DNA of 64,000 nucleotides from Collinsella aerofaciens (lineage in GTDB: Bacteria; Actinomycetota; Coriobacteriia; Coriobacteriales; Coriobacteriaceae): the NCBI RefSeq assembly GCF_015554145.1, contig NZ_JADNHZ010000005.1:58600-122599 (forward strand). The letters run 5' to 3'. The notes below the pieces were generated by a model, which was not told the origin of the DNA, ran no database searches, and was given only the letters and a program-made list of their open reading frames with translations. Numbering within the stretch: the stretch's first letter is position 1; the number at the start of each line of letters is the position of its first letter. Both the position numbers and the translations under genes were made by a program. Of this stretch, positions 8,023 through 16,314 are shown piece by piece.

Positions 8023-9162
8023 ATGGACCAGAACCTTTTTAAATTCGACCTGATTGCCGAGGATCCGACGACGCACGCGCGCGCCGGCGTACTGCACACC
8101 CCGCACGGCGACATCGAGACGCCGATCTTTATGCCCGTGGGCACCAAGGCAAACGTCAAGGGCATTCCTACCGAGACTGTCAAGAAGCTCGGCGCCCAGA
8201 TCGTGCTCGCCAATACCTATCATCTGTCCATGCGTCCCGGCGAGGATACCATCGCCGAGCTGGGCGGCCTGCACAAGTTCATGAACTGGCACGGCCCCAT
8301 CCTCACCGACTCGGGCGGTTTCCAGGTCTTCAGCCACAACGATGCCGTCAAGCTCACCGATGAGGGCGTGCGCTTTATCGTCAACGATTACGACGGCCGC
8401 CACGTGTTTTGGACGCCCGAGGACAACATGGAAATCGCCATGAAACTCGGCTCCGATATCTGCATGCAGCTCGACCAGTGCCCGGGCTATCCCGCCACGC
8501 GCGCCTACGTTGAGCGCGCCGTTGAGCTGTCGAGCATGTGGGCCGAGCGCTGCTATAAGGCGCATACCCGCGATGACCAGGCGCTCTTTGGCATCGTTCA
8601 GGGCGGCATGCACCTGGATCTGCGCCTGCGTTCGCTGCGCCATCTGGAGGAGTGCGGCGACTTCCCGGGCTATGGTATCGGTGGCTATTCGGTGGGCGAG
8701 GATCACGAGACCATGTTCGAGACCCTGGCGCCGCTCGTGAGCGAGTACATGCCCAAGCATAAGCCGCGCTACCTGATGGGTGTCGGCAACCCGACCACGC
8801 TCGTGCGCGGCGTTGGCGTGGGCATCGACATGTTTGACTGCGTGCTGCCGACGCGCACCGGCCGTATGGGCACGGCATTCTCCAGCGAGGGTCGCCTCAA
8901 CTTCCGCAACGCTCGCTTTGCGCACGACGACGGTCCCATCGATCCCACCTGCACCTGCCCGGTGTGCACGGGCGGTTACAGCCGTGCGCTCATCCGTCAC
9001 ATGGTCACGCAGAAGGAGATGCTCGGCGGCATTCTGCTTTCGATGCACAACATCTACTACCTGCTCAACCTTATGCAGCGGGCCCGCCAGGCCATTATCG
9101 AGGGCCGCTACGGCGCGTTCGTGAGCGACTGGATGAACAGCCCTGCGGCGGTGGATTACTAA
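8023..9162 (+). CDS. tgt: Queuine/preQ1 tRNA-guanine transglycosylase
   Basis: Exchanges guanine-34 of tRNAs with GUN anticodons for the 7-deazaguanine precursor, the step before QueA. 379 residues, normal for bacterial TGT. LTDSGGFQVFS carries the first catalytic Asp; the second Asp region is GVGIDMFDCVLPTRTGR. Zinc ligands are in DPTCTCPVCTGGYSRALIRH, with a later H in LLSMHN. Start ATG follows CAAGGAG. Next to QueA and QueH in the same window, it supports a QueH-type (not QueG) queuosine pathway. No preQ1 synthesis genes are in view, so the precursor may be imported or made elsewhere. Confidence 0.95.
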   Translation: MDQNLFKFDLIAEDPTTHARAGVLHTPHGDIETPIFMPVGTKANVKGIPTETVKKLGAQIVLANTYHLSMRPGEDTIAELGGLHKFMNWHGPILTDSGGFQVFSHNDAVKLTDEGVRFIVNDYDGRHVFWTPEDNMEIAMKLGSDICMQLDQCPGYPATRAYVERAVELSSMWAERCYKAHTRDDQALFGIVQGGMHLDLRLRSLRHLEECGDFPGYGIGGYSVGEDHETMFETLAPLVSEYMPKHKPRYLMGVGNPTTLVRGVGVGIDMFDCVLPTRTGRMGTAFSSEGRLNFRNARFAHDDGPIDPTCTCPVCTGGYSRALIRHMVTQKEMLGGILLSMHNIYYLLNLMQRARQAIIEGRYGAFVSDWMNSPAAVDY

Positions 9163-9312
9163 GAGCAGCACGGGCGCTTGCAGGGCGCGGGCAACGGCAA
9201 GGGGCGAGCGCCGGCCGGTCATCACGTTTGCTAACACCGCTTGCGCGACCGATGACCGATAGCTTGCAAGCACTTGATGCATCGTGGGTACCATACCGAA
9301 TAGTTGATGTTC

Positions 9313-9358
9313 GGGCGGGTGTTTGGCGCACAGCGTCGACCCCGCCCGTTTTTCTTTT
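9313..9358 (+). terminator. Strong intrinsic terminator directly before the LOG gene (possible attenuator)
   Basis: CGGGCGGG pairs with CCCGCCCG around an inner GGCGC/GCGTC hairpin, followed by TTTTTCTTTTT. The T-run ends only about 10 nt before the GATAGGAG ribosome site of the next gene. It is about 150 nt after the tgt stop. It may end tgt transcripts, but there is almost no room for a promoter between it and the LOG start, so it may control LOG expression by read-through. Confidence 0.7.
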
Positions 9359-9375
9359 TCTCGATAGGAGTACCC

Positions 9376-10134
9376 ATGATTAAGAATGAGAACGTCGAGG
9401 GCGAGCCTGTCTACGACGAGACGTACCGCCGCGGCCCCGTGGTCATGCGCGGCCCCATGATTCCTAAGGACAACACCTACGCCAACCTGCTGGCGCCCGA
9501 GGACTCGACCGACTGGCTGCATGCCGACCCGTGGCGCGTGCTGCGCATTCAGGCAGAGTTTGTCGATGGTTTTGGCGCGCTTGCCGAGCTTGGACCTGCG
9601 GTGACCATCTTCGGTAGCGCCCGCACGCCCAAGACCGATCCGCTCTACAAGGCGGCGCGTACCGTCGGGCGCAAGATCGCGCAACGTGGCGTGGCGGTCA
9701 TCACCGGTGGCGGCCCCGGCATCATGGAAGCGGCCAACAGGGGAGCGGCGAGTGTCAACGGCAAGTCAGTTGGCCTAGGCATTGAATTGCCGCACGAGCA
9801 GGGGCTCAATAAATACGTGAACCTCGGCATGGACTTCCGCTACTTCTTTGTGCGCAAAACCATGTTCGTTAAGTACAGCTCGGGCGCCATCGTATTTCCC
9901 GGCGGCTTTGGCACGCTCGACGAGATGTTCGAGGTTCTCACGCTGGTGCAGACGCACAAGGTCAAGCGCATGCCGCTCGTGCTGGTGGGCACCGAGTACT
10001 GGCAGGGCCTATTCGACTGGCTCAACGGTCCGGTGATGAGCACCGGTATGATTAGCCCGCTCGATCCGGATCTGGTACACATTACCGACGACCTCAACGA
10101 GGCCGTTGACATTGCGCTCAGCGGGCTGATGTAG
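9376..10134 (+). CDS. LOG family protein (TIGR00730-type Rossmann nucleotide-binding protein)
   Basis: 252 residues. The family signature is GGGPGIMEAANRGA and PGGFGTLDEMFE, the PGGxGTxxE motif of cytokinin-type nucleoside 5'-monophosphate phosphoribohydrolases. FGSARTPKTDPLY is the typical first beta-strand region. Bacterial relatives hydrolyse purine or pyrimidine nucleoside monophosphates to base plus ribose 5-phosphate, but many have no proven role. The start at 9376 follows GATAGGAG. The N-terminal ~60 residues precede the domain and are not recognised. Confidence 0.85.
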   Translation: MIKNENVEGEPVYDETYRRGPVVMRGPMIPKDNTYANLLAPEDSTDWLHADPWRVLRIQAEFVDGFGALAELGPAVTIFGSARTPKTDPLYKAARTVGRKIAQRGVAVITGGGPGIMEAANRGAASVNGKSVGLGIELPHEQGLNKYVNLGMDFRYFFVRKTMFVKYSSGAIVFPGGFGTLDEMFEVLTLVQTHKVKRMPLVLVGTEYWQGLFDWLNGPVMSTGMISPLDPDLVHITDDLNEAVDIALSGLM

Positions 10135-10164
10135 ATCAATCGTGCCCACGCGACATGAATACGC

Positions 10165-10205
10165 ATGGCAATCTGATGTTATCTAACATCAGATTGCCAT
10201 TTATA
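10165..10205 (+). terminator. Perfect 17-bp hairpin terminator after the LOG gene
   Basis: ATGGCAATCTGATGTTA pairs perfectly with its complement at 10184-10200 around a two-base loop, then TTATATT. It lies 30 nt after the LOG stop and just before the toxin-antitoxin promoter region. Confidence 0.8.
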
Positions 10206-10247
10206 TTGGGTATACTGGTGTAAAAGACGAGGGCGAGGAGGTCGCAA

Positions 10248-10547
10248 ATGTCTACAGCAACAGTTAAGCCTACGACGGTTCGAATCGAAGAGGGGCTCAA
10301 GGAGCAGGCGACTGAGTTCTTGGATTCGGTCGGCCTCAGCCTCAATTCCTATCTCAATCTTGCCGTTCGGCAGCTGGTAAATCAGCGAAAGATTCCTTTT
10401 GAGATTGTAGGAAGGGCGGAGGTGCCCAACGAGGTGACGAGGCGCGCCATGGTGATCGCCGAGGCTCATGAGCTGGGGATTTTGCCGGACGATAGCCTGT
10501 CATTCAATAACGCTGATGAGCTTATGTCATTCCTCGATGAGGAATAG
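10248..10547 (+). CDS. RelB/DinJ-family antitoxin
   Basis: A 99-residue protein with an N-terminal ribbon-helix-helix motif (TTVRIEEGLKEQATEFLDSVGLSLNSYLNLAVRQ) typical of DinJ/RelB antitoxins, which bind their own promoter and neutralise the partner RNase. The C-terminal half is acidic and ends in DELMSFLDEE, the likely toxin-binding tail. The toxin gene starts 2 bp after its stop, so translation is probably coupled. TATACT at 10211-10216 is a likely -10 box. The ribosome site is GAGGAGG. Confidence 0.88.
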   Translation: MSTATVKPTTVRIEEGLKEQATEFLDSVGLSLNSYLNLAVRQLVNQRKIPFEIVGRAEVPNEVTRRAMVIAEAHELGILPDDSLSFNNADELMSFLDEE

Positions 10548-10549
10548 CG

Positions 10550-10858
10550 ATGTTCGAGATTAAAGTCGAGGCTCAATTTAAGGTGGACTACAAACGAACG
10601 ATGCGCATGCATCCGCAGCTAAAAAGTGAGTTTAAAGCGGCGGTTGCAGAGCTTGTGGCTCATGGGTCACTTCCGGCGGAGTATGGCGCCCACGAGCTCT
10701 CAAACCCGGGCGGAAACTACAACGGCCACATCGATTTCCACCTATCCGATGGCTTGGTCGATGTGGTCGTTCTTTATCTTCCCCATAAGACTAACCCAGT
10801 GATTAGGCTGGTGAGAATGGGCGCTCATCAGGAACTGTTTCAGGGTCCGCTGGGCTGA
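10550..10858 (+). CDS. YafQ/RelE-family mRNA interferase toxin
   Basis: A 102-residue RelE/ParE-superfamily toxin. YafQ-like landmarks are the N-terminal FKVDYKRTMRMHP basic helix, HELSNPGGNYNGHIDFHLSDG, the strand VDVVVLYLP and the terminal RLVRMGAHQELFQ, where His before -LF is a YafQ catalytic position. The YafQ strand that normally reads CH(I/L)xPD is HIDFHLSDG here, which keeps His and Asp. Expected to cut mRNA on ribosomes. It is encoded immediately after its antitoxin. Whether it is active cannot be told. Confidence 0.85.
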   Translation: MFEIKVEAQFKVDYKRTMRMHPQLKSEFKAAVAELVAHGSLPAEYGAHELSNPGGNYNGHIDFHLSDGLVDVVVLYLPHKTNPVIRLVRMGAHQELFQGPLG

Positions 10859-10871
10859 TCGCCGATTTCTA

Positions 10872-10937
10872 AGTTGCGGTGGAATAGGGATTGATTGGCG
10901 GCTAATAAGCCAAAAACAGTCCCTATTCCACCGCAAG
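10872..10937. repeat. TTGCGGTGGAATAGGGA inverted repeat, copy 1
   Basis: A 17-bp perfect inverted repeat (10874-10890 with 10920-10936) around an inner GGCT-AATA-AGCC hairpin. The right arm contains AGTCCCTA (GGGACT on the other strand). It sits between the convergent toxin and DegV genes and could serve as a bidirectional terminator. A diverged copy is at 14171. Confidence 0.75.
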
Positions 10938-10951
10938 AGGTAAAGGTGCCC

Positions 10952-11812
10952 CTAGTGGATGGGCTGGTAGCGGGGGCAGTAGCTGATGGCGATGGCATCG
11001 ACGCCTACGTGGGTGGCGATGGTGCAGCCGATGGGGCCAGTGCCGGCGTCTACGTAGTCCTGGCCCGCGAGCGCCTCGTTGACAAGTTCCTGCTCCTCGG
11101 CGGCGCCGGTCGTGAGCACGCGCACGCTTGAGCCCGGGTGCTCGTCCAAAAACGCGAGGCAATCTGCCATGGTGTTGGCGACGATGCGCTTGGCGCCGCG
11201 GCCCTTTTTGATTGCCTTGATCTCGCCCGATTTCCACTCCGGCGAAACGGCCAGGCGAATGTTGAGCATCTGCGTCAGCTGGCCGGCGAGCTTGGGGGCG
11301 CGGCCGTTTTTGACCAGGTTCTCGAGCGTGCGGGGAATCAGCAGCAGGTGGGCTTCGGGCAGCGTCGCGCGGATCTGCGCCTCGGTCTCGTCCAAGCTGC
11401 GGCCGTCCTCGCGCATGGCAAGCGCGTACTCCACCAGCAGGCCCTCGGCGCCCGAGCCGGTGCGCGAATCGATGCAGCGCACGTCGAGCTCGTGGGTCTC
11501 GGCGACCAGGCATGCGTTGGAATAGCAGGCGGACCACTCGCTGCACAGCGAGATAAAGATCGCGCTGTCGTGGTCATCGGCGCGTACGCGGTCAAACAGC
11601 GCCTTGAACTCGCCGGCGCTCGGCTGCGAGGTGTGCGGCAGCTGCTCGGAGCCGGCCATGCGGGCGACGTATTCCTCGGCGGTAATCTGCACCTGGTCGA
11701 GCAGGTCCTCGCCCTCGATAATCACATGCAGCGGAATCACGTAAATGCCGAGCTCTTGGGCACGGGCGGGGGAGATGTCCGACGTGGAGTCGGTTATGAT
11801 GGCAAAAGACAT
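10952..11812 (-). CDS. DegV family fatty-acid-binding protein
   Basis: 286 residues. DegV/FakB-type proteins bind a fatty acid for phosphorylation by FakA. The N-terminal IITDSTSDISPARAQELGIYVIPL holds the conserved T/S-rich fatty-acid carboxylate site. TSQPSAGEF, FISLCSEWSACYSNA and RIVANTMADCLAF match the family layout. The start at 11812 (MSFAIITDSTSD) follows AAAGGTG; a 19-residue upstream in-frame extension has no ribosome site. A second DegV gene lies at 46516. No FakA is in view. Confidence 0.88.
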   Translation of the reverse strand: MSFAIITDSTSDISPARAQELGIYVIPLHVIIEGEDLLDQVQITAEEYVARMAGSEQLPHTSQPSAGEFKALFDRVRADDHDSAIFISLCSEWSACYSNACLVAETHELDVRCIDSRTGSGAEGLLVEYALAMREDGRSLDETEAQIRATLPEAHLLLIPRTLENLVKNGRAPKLAGQLTQMLNIRLAVSPEWKSGEIKAIKKGRGAKRIVANTMADCLAFLDEHPGSSVRVLTTGAAEEQELVNEALAGQDYVDAGTGPIGCTIATHVGVDAIAISYCPRYQPIH

Positions 11813-11968
11813 AATTGCACCTTTCGTTGGGGCGCGGCAGCGCCGCCTTCTGAAAGCAAAGTGCGACAAGTATAGTGGAGTTGCTCTACATTGCTAGGTT
11901 CAATTGTTGAATAGTCAACAGTTTGAAGCGGTGGTGTGGAAATCATCAACTGGGGAAGAAGGGTGCCG

Positions 11969-12631
11969 ATGGCGGCATTGCAACTTTGCGAGCGGCCGGT
12001 TGTGCTGTTCGATTTTGACGGCACGGTGGCCGATACGGGTCGGGCAGTGATGACCTCGACGCGCAAGACGCTGGCTGCGCGCGGGTTTTCGGAGACGCAG
12101 ATGGGTGATCTGCGCCGCATGATCGGGCCGCCCCTGTGGAAGAGCTTTCACGACTTTTACGGCTTTTCCCGCGAGGAGTCGCTTGAGGTGGCCGATGAGT
12201 ACCGCGCCTTTTTTGATGAACTGGGACCGGAGGAGTATCCCGTGTTCAATGGGGTCCCCGAGCTGCTGGATGGGTTGGTCGCCCAAGGCAAACGTATGGC
12301 CGTGGCGACGTCGCGCATGGAGGCCAAGTGCATCGACATGGTGCATGAGCTCGGGCTCTCTCAGTTTGAGGCGGTGATTGGCATGAATCCGCCGCAGGGA
12401 CGCGAGACCAAGGCCGATTCGGTCCGCGATGCCCTGGCGGCGCTCGGCGCGACGGCCGACGATGCCGTGATGATCGGCGATCGCTTTAACGATGTGGAGG
12501 GCGCGCACGCAATGGGCGTGCCGTGCATCGGCATCTATTCGGGCGCGGCGGCGCCGGGCGAGCACGAGGCGGCGGGTGCCGATGCGGTGGTGCACTCGGT
12601 GGCCGAGCTTGCTAAACTTTTCGCTATCTAA
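11969..12631 (+). CDS. HAD-superfamily hydrolase, phosphoglycolate phosphatase-like
   Basis: 220 residues from ATG 11969, which follows GAAGAAGG; a GTG 33 nt upstream is the alternative. HAD motif I is DFDGTVADTG (nucleophile and acid Asp), motif II VATSRMEAK, and motif IV MIGDRFNDVEGA. The cap helices after motif I match the Gph/PpaX subfamily (type C1 cap). Small sugar phosphates or phosphoglycolate are likely substrates, but motifs do not fix them. The dipeptidase gene follows 55 bp later. Confidence 0.85.
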   Translation: MAALQLCERPVVLFDFDGTVADTGRAVMTSTRKTLAARGFSETQMGDLRRMIGPPLWKSFHDFYGFSREESLEVADEYRAFFDELGPEEYPVFNGVPELLDGLVAQGKRMAVATSRMEAKCIDMVHELGLSQFEAVIGMNPPQGRETKADSVRDALAALGATADDAVMIGDRFNDVEGAHAMGVPCIGIYSGAAAPGEHEAAGADAVVHSVAELAKLFAI

Positions 12632-12685
12632 TGACGTAATGTGAGGGGCGAGCGCGCTCGCCGCTCATTGGTAAGGAGGTCGTCC

Positions 12686-14122
12686 ATGAATCAGGTGGAG
12701 CAGAGCGTCGCCGAGTATGTCGACGAGGTCTGGGAAGATGTCGTCGCCGATATCGAGCAGCTGGTGAGCTATCCGTCCGTGGCAGTTTCTGCCGATGCAG
12801 AGCCCGGCGCGCCGTTTGGCCGCCCGGTCCGTGACGCGCTCGACTGTGCGCTCGGCATCGCGCAGAAGCTCGGCTATCAGACGAGCGACGACGAGGGCTA
12901 TGTGGGCATTGCCGATATTCCTGGCCGCGGCGACAAGCAGCTCGCGACCATCTGCCACGTGGACGTGGTGCCCGCCGGCCCGGGCTGGAACACCGACCCG
13001 TTTGCGATGGAGCGTCGCGAGGGCTGGCTGCTCGGCCGCGGCGTTATCGACGACAAGGGTCCGGCGGTGCTGTCGCTCTACGCCGGCGCCTATCTGCTCA
13101 AGCACGGCATTGTTCCGCGCTACACCTTCCGCGCACTGCTGGGCTGCGATGAGGAAGTGGGCATGTCCGACGTTCACCATTATCTGGAGAACCACGCGAA
13201 CCCCGACTTTCTGTTTACGCCCGATGCCGAGTTCCCGGTCTGTAATGCCGAGAAGGGCCAGTTTGGGGCGACATTTGTGAGCTCCAAGATCGACGGCGGG
13301 CGCATTGTGTCCTGGAGCGGTGCCGAGGCGAGCAACGCCATTCCGTCGCAGTCTATCTGCGAGCTTGCGATTGCCGCCGATGAGCTGCCGGCGCCGGTCG
13401 AGAACGGCGACCGCCTGGAGATCACGGCGCTCGATAACGGGCATGCGCAGATTTTCGCCCACGGCATTGGCGGTCATGCCTCGATGCCAGAGGGAACGAT
13501 CAACGCCGTCGGGCTGATCGTGGCGTATCTGCGCGAGGCCGAGGACGCGTTTGGTGCACGCGACGAGCGCCTGCTGACGCCTGCCGAGCACGAGTTCGTC
13601 AAGTTCCTGGCCTTTGTGCATGCGGACGCCTATGGTCGCGGCCTGGGTATCGATGCGACGAGTCCGGCGTTTGGCCCGCTTACCTGCAACGCTGGCGTCA
13701 TCCGCGTGGCGGATGGCCATATTGAGCAGGTCATCGACGTGCGCTTCCCCGACAGCACGAGTGCCGATACCATCCGCGAGCAGCTCGATCCGCTCGTGGG
13801 CCGTTTTGGCGTGACGTGCCGTGTGGGTCGTGCGAAGGTGCCGTTCTCGGTCTCTGCCGACGATCCGGCCGTGAAGGCGCTTATTGATACCTATAACGAG
13901 TTTACGGGCAAGCATGCTGAGCCCTTTGCCATGGGCGGCGGCACGTACGCACGCAACTTTGCCCGCGCCGTCTCGTTTGGCCCCGAGGAGACCGGCCTGG
14001 AGCTGCCCGCATGGGGCGGCCAGATGCACGGCCCCAATGAGTGCGCCAACGAGGAACAGCTCAAGCAGGCGCTCAAGATTTATATCGTGGCGATCTTACG
14101 TTTGAACGAGCTTGAGCTTTAA
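12686..14122 (+). CDS. M20-family dipeptidase (PepV/Sapep type)
   Basis: 478 residues, normal for PepV-like metallo-dipeptidases that release amino acids from dipeptides in the cytosol. Metal ligands are visible in HVDVVPAGPGW (first His), RGVIDDKGPAVL (bridging Asp), LLGCDEEVGM (catalytic and ligand Glu), FTPDAEFPV and a C-terminal HGPNE. The lid domain lies between about residues 190 and 340. The start follows GTAAGGAGG. A 16-bp palindrome (GGCGAGCGCGCTCGCC, 12647-12662) lies just before the ribosome site with no T-run after it. Confidence 0.88.
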   Translation: MNQVEQSVAEYVDEVWEDVVADIEQLVSYPSVAVSADAEPGAPFGRPVRDALDCALGIAQKLGYQTSDDEGYVGIADIPGRGDKQLATICHVDVVPAGPGWNTDPFAMERREGWLLGRGVIDDKGPAVLSLYAGAYLLKHGIVPRYTFRALLGCDEEVGMSDVHHYLENHANPDFLFTPDAEFPVCNAEKGQFGATFVSSKIDGGRIVSWSGAEASNAIPSQSICELAIAADELPAPVENGDRLEITALDNGHAQIFAHGIGGHASMPEGTINAVGLIVAYLREAEDAFGARDERLLTPAEHEFVKFLAFVHADAYGRGLGIDATSPAFGPLTCNAGVIRVADGHIEQVIDVRFPDSTSADTIREQLDPLVGRFGVTCRVGRAKVPFSVSADDPAVKALIDTYNEFTGKHAEPFAMGGGTYARNFARAVSFGPEETGLELPAWGGQMHGPNECANEEQLKQALKIYIVAILRLNELEL

Positions 14123-14170
14123 GGCTGCGGCGTTTTAACAACTTAGCACCCCTTTCGTCCGGGCTTTTTA

Positions 14171-14237
14171 AGTTGCGGTGGAATAGTTCCTAGAATGGGC
14201 CATTTGATGGCCAAGCAGGAACTATTTCACTGCAACT
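14171..14237. repeat. AGTTGCGGTGGAATAGTTCC inverted repeat, copy 2
   Basis: A 20-bp inverted repeat, 14171-14190 with 14218-14237, two mismatches that would be G-U in one RNA strand, around an inner GGCC-ATTTGAT-GGCC hairpin. It shares the first 14 bases of its arm with 10874-10890 but changes the apical part. The rest of the 319-bp gap to pstS holds an A+T-rich stretch and no recognised regulator site. Confidence 0.7.
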
Positions 14238-14441
14238 TTGTTTTTATTGGTGTAAAAGGCGCGCCATGCTTGGCGCTGGATTGTTATCCGTTTGTAAAGG
14301 CTGGGCAGAGCTTGCGGTAAGGGTCTATCAAATGTCCGTAAGAAACCGCAGATAAGGCGGTCGTCGCCCGATCGAGACCGTATCTTTCCAAACAGCAAAG
14401 CGGGCAGGGTGCCCGCGAGTCGCATGTATGAAAGGAAGATC

Positions 14442-15380
14442 ATGCTCGATCAGGCTTATTCTCGTCGTCAGTTCCTCGGCCTCGCTGGTGGTCTTGCCAG
14501 CATCGTCGGTCTCGGTCTCGTTGGTTGCGGCGGCTCCAACGCCGCCAACACCGCTGCTGAGGGCAGCGCCGCTGCTGCCGAGTCCGTCTCGGGCGAGGTA
14601 ACCTACGACGGCGCCTCCTCGTTCCAGGCTCTCGTCGAGGCTGCTGCCGAGAAGTTTATGGATGCCAACCCCGACGTCTCCGTCTCCGGTTCGGGCAACG
14701 GTTCGGGCAAGGGCCTGACCGCTGTCGCCGCCGGCACCGTCACCATCGGTAATTCCGATGTCTTCGCCGAGACCAAGCTCGAGGCCGATCAGGTCAAGAA
14801 CCTCGTCGATCACGAGGTCGCCGTCGTGGGCATGGGCCCCGTCGTCTCCAAGAACGTGACAGTCGACGACCTGACCCTCGAGCAGCTCAAGGGCATCTTC
14901 TCCGGCCAGATCACCAACTGGAAGGAGGTCGGCGGCGACGACGCCAAGATCGTCGTTCTCAACCGCAAGGCCGGCTCCGGCACCCGCGCCACCTTCGAGG
15001 CCGCCGTCTTTGGCGACGAGGCCGTCGACTTTAAGGGCGACGCCGAGCTCGACAAGTCCGGCGATGTCCAGACTCAGATGGGCAGCACCGACAACGCCAT
15101 CTCCTACCTTGACTTCTCGCACTTCGATGACTCCAAGTTCAACGCCATCATGGTCGAGGGCGTCGAGCCCAAGAGCACAAACGTCACCGACGACTCCTTC
15201 AAGATCTGGGCGACCGAGCACATGTACTGTGCTAAGGACGCCGACGAGGCCACCAAGGCCTTCCTGGAGTTCATGCTTTCCGACGACGTCCAGGGCAAGC
15301 TCGTCGAGGAGCAGGGCTTTATTCCCGTTTCTGCCATGAAGGTCGTCAAGGACGCCAGTGGCAAGGTCTCCGCTAAATAA
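14442..15380 (+). CDS. pstS: Phosphate ABC transporter substrate-binding lipoprotein
   Basis: Captures inorganic phosphate outside the cell and hands it to PstCA. 312 residues. The N-terminus has a twin-arginine motif (SRRQFLGLAGG), a hydrophobic segment and a lipobox ending LVGC, so it is a likely Tat-exported lipoprotein. Phosphate-binding landmarks are GSGNGSGKGL, IGNSDVFAE and RKAGSGTRATFE. ATG 14442 follows AAAGGAAGAT; an upstream in-frame ATG at 14409 would spoil the signal peptide. First gene of the pstSCAB operon. phoU is not in the window, and no Pho box was recognised. Confidence 0.93.
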   Translation: MLDQAYSRRQFLGLAGGLASIVGLGLVGCGGSNAANTAAEGSAAAAESVSGEVTYDGASSFQALVEAAAEKFMDANPDVSVSGSGNGSGKGLTAVAAGTVTIGNSDVFAETKLEADQVKNLVDHEVAVVGMGPVVSKNVTVDDLTLEQLKGIFSGQITNWKEVGGDDAKIVVLNRKAGSGTRATFEAAVFGDEAVDFKGDAELDKSGDVQTQMGSTDNAISYLDFSHFDDSKFNAIMVEGVEPKSTNVTDDSFKIWATEHMYCAKDADEATKAFLEFMLSDDVQGKLVEEQGFIPVSAMKVVKDASGKVSAK

Positions 15381-15405
15381 GTAATCGCCCCCGGAAAGGT
15401 TTGCA

Positions 15406-16314
15406 ATGGCAAAACAGCTGCCAAAGCGCGAGCTTGAGAACGTGGGCCTGGGCGTCACGGGTGCGTGCGTAGCGCTCGTGACGCTTGTCGTTGCCGCGCT
15501 CATCTTTATGGTCGCCCAAAAGGGCCTCTCGGCTTTTTTCAAGGACGGCGTCTCGATCGTCGAGTTTTTTATCGGTACCAAGTGGGACCTGGCCAACACG
15601 GCCGAAAACGGCCTGCCCTACACTGGCGCCCTGCCCCTGATCGTCACCTCGTTTGCGGTCATGGTGCTCTCCACGCTCATCGCACTGCCCATCGCCATCG
15701 GCTCTGCCATCTTTGCGGTCGAGATTCAGCCTAAGTTTGGCTCCAAGGTTTTTCAGCCGCTCATTGAGCTTTTGACCGGTATTCCCTCGGTCGTCTTTGG
15801 CCTGATCGGTTTTCACGTGGTCGTCGGCCTTATGAAGAGCGTTTTCCACGTGAGCACGGGTCTGGGTATCTTGCCCGGCGCTATCGTGCTGGCAGTCATG
15901 ATTCTGCCGACGATGACCACGCTTTCGGTCGATGGCCTGCGCGCCGTGCCCGATAGCTACCGCCAGGGTTCGCTCGCGCTGGGCTACACCCGCTGGCAGA
16001 CCATCTGGCACGTGGTGCTCAAGTCCGCCATGCCCTCGCTCATGACCGCAGTCATCCTTGGCATGACCCGCGCCTTTGGCGAGACGCTCGCCGTGCGCAT
16101 GGTCATTGGCGGCATCGAGGCCATGCCGACGTCGCTGCTGTCGCCGGCGTCTACCATCACCACCACGCTCACCACGTCCATGGCGGTCTATGCCGAGGGC
16201 TCGGCCCAGGACGACATCCTGTGGGCGCTCGGCCTGCTGCTGATGGGCATGAGCCTCATCTTTATCCTGATCATCCATCTCATTGGCCGCAAGGGGGCGA
16301 AGGCTCGTGGCTAG
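15406..16314 (+). CDS. pstC: Phosphate ABC transporter permease PstC
   Basis: 302-residue inner-membrane permease with six predicted helices. After the first helix there is a PstC-type periplasmic stretch (FIGTKWD...). The binding-protein-dependent transport loop is seen as RAVPDSYRQGSLALGYTRWQTIWHVVLKSAMP (the EAA loop contacting PstB). It starts 25 bp after pstS with GGAAAGG and overlaps pstA by 8 bp. Confidence 0.92.
   Translation: MAKQLPKRELENVGLGVTGACVALVTLVVAALIFMVAQKGLSAFFKDGVSIVEFFIGTKWDLANTAENGLPYTGALPLIVTSFAVMVLSTLIALPIAIGSAIFAVEIQPKFGSKVFQPLIELLTGIPSVVFGLIGFHVVVGLMKSVFHVSTGLGILPGAIVLAVMILPTMTTLSVDGLRAVPDSYRQGSLALGYTRWQTIWHVVLKSAMPSLMTAVILGMTRAFGETLAVRMVIGGIEAMPTSLLSPASTITTTLTTSMAVYAEGSAQDDILWALGLLLMGMSLIFILIIHLIGRKGAKARG

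Noticed and set aside
10248..10858. The RelB/YafQ pair as part of a prophage or plasmid remnant.
   Set aside because: No integrase, tRNA target or phage gene nearby; flanks are ordinary chromosomal genes and repeats.
14123..14441. A Pho box upstream of pstS.
   Set aside because: No tandem CTGTCAT-type repeats were found. The gap holds an R3 hairpin and an A+T-rich stretch only.
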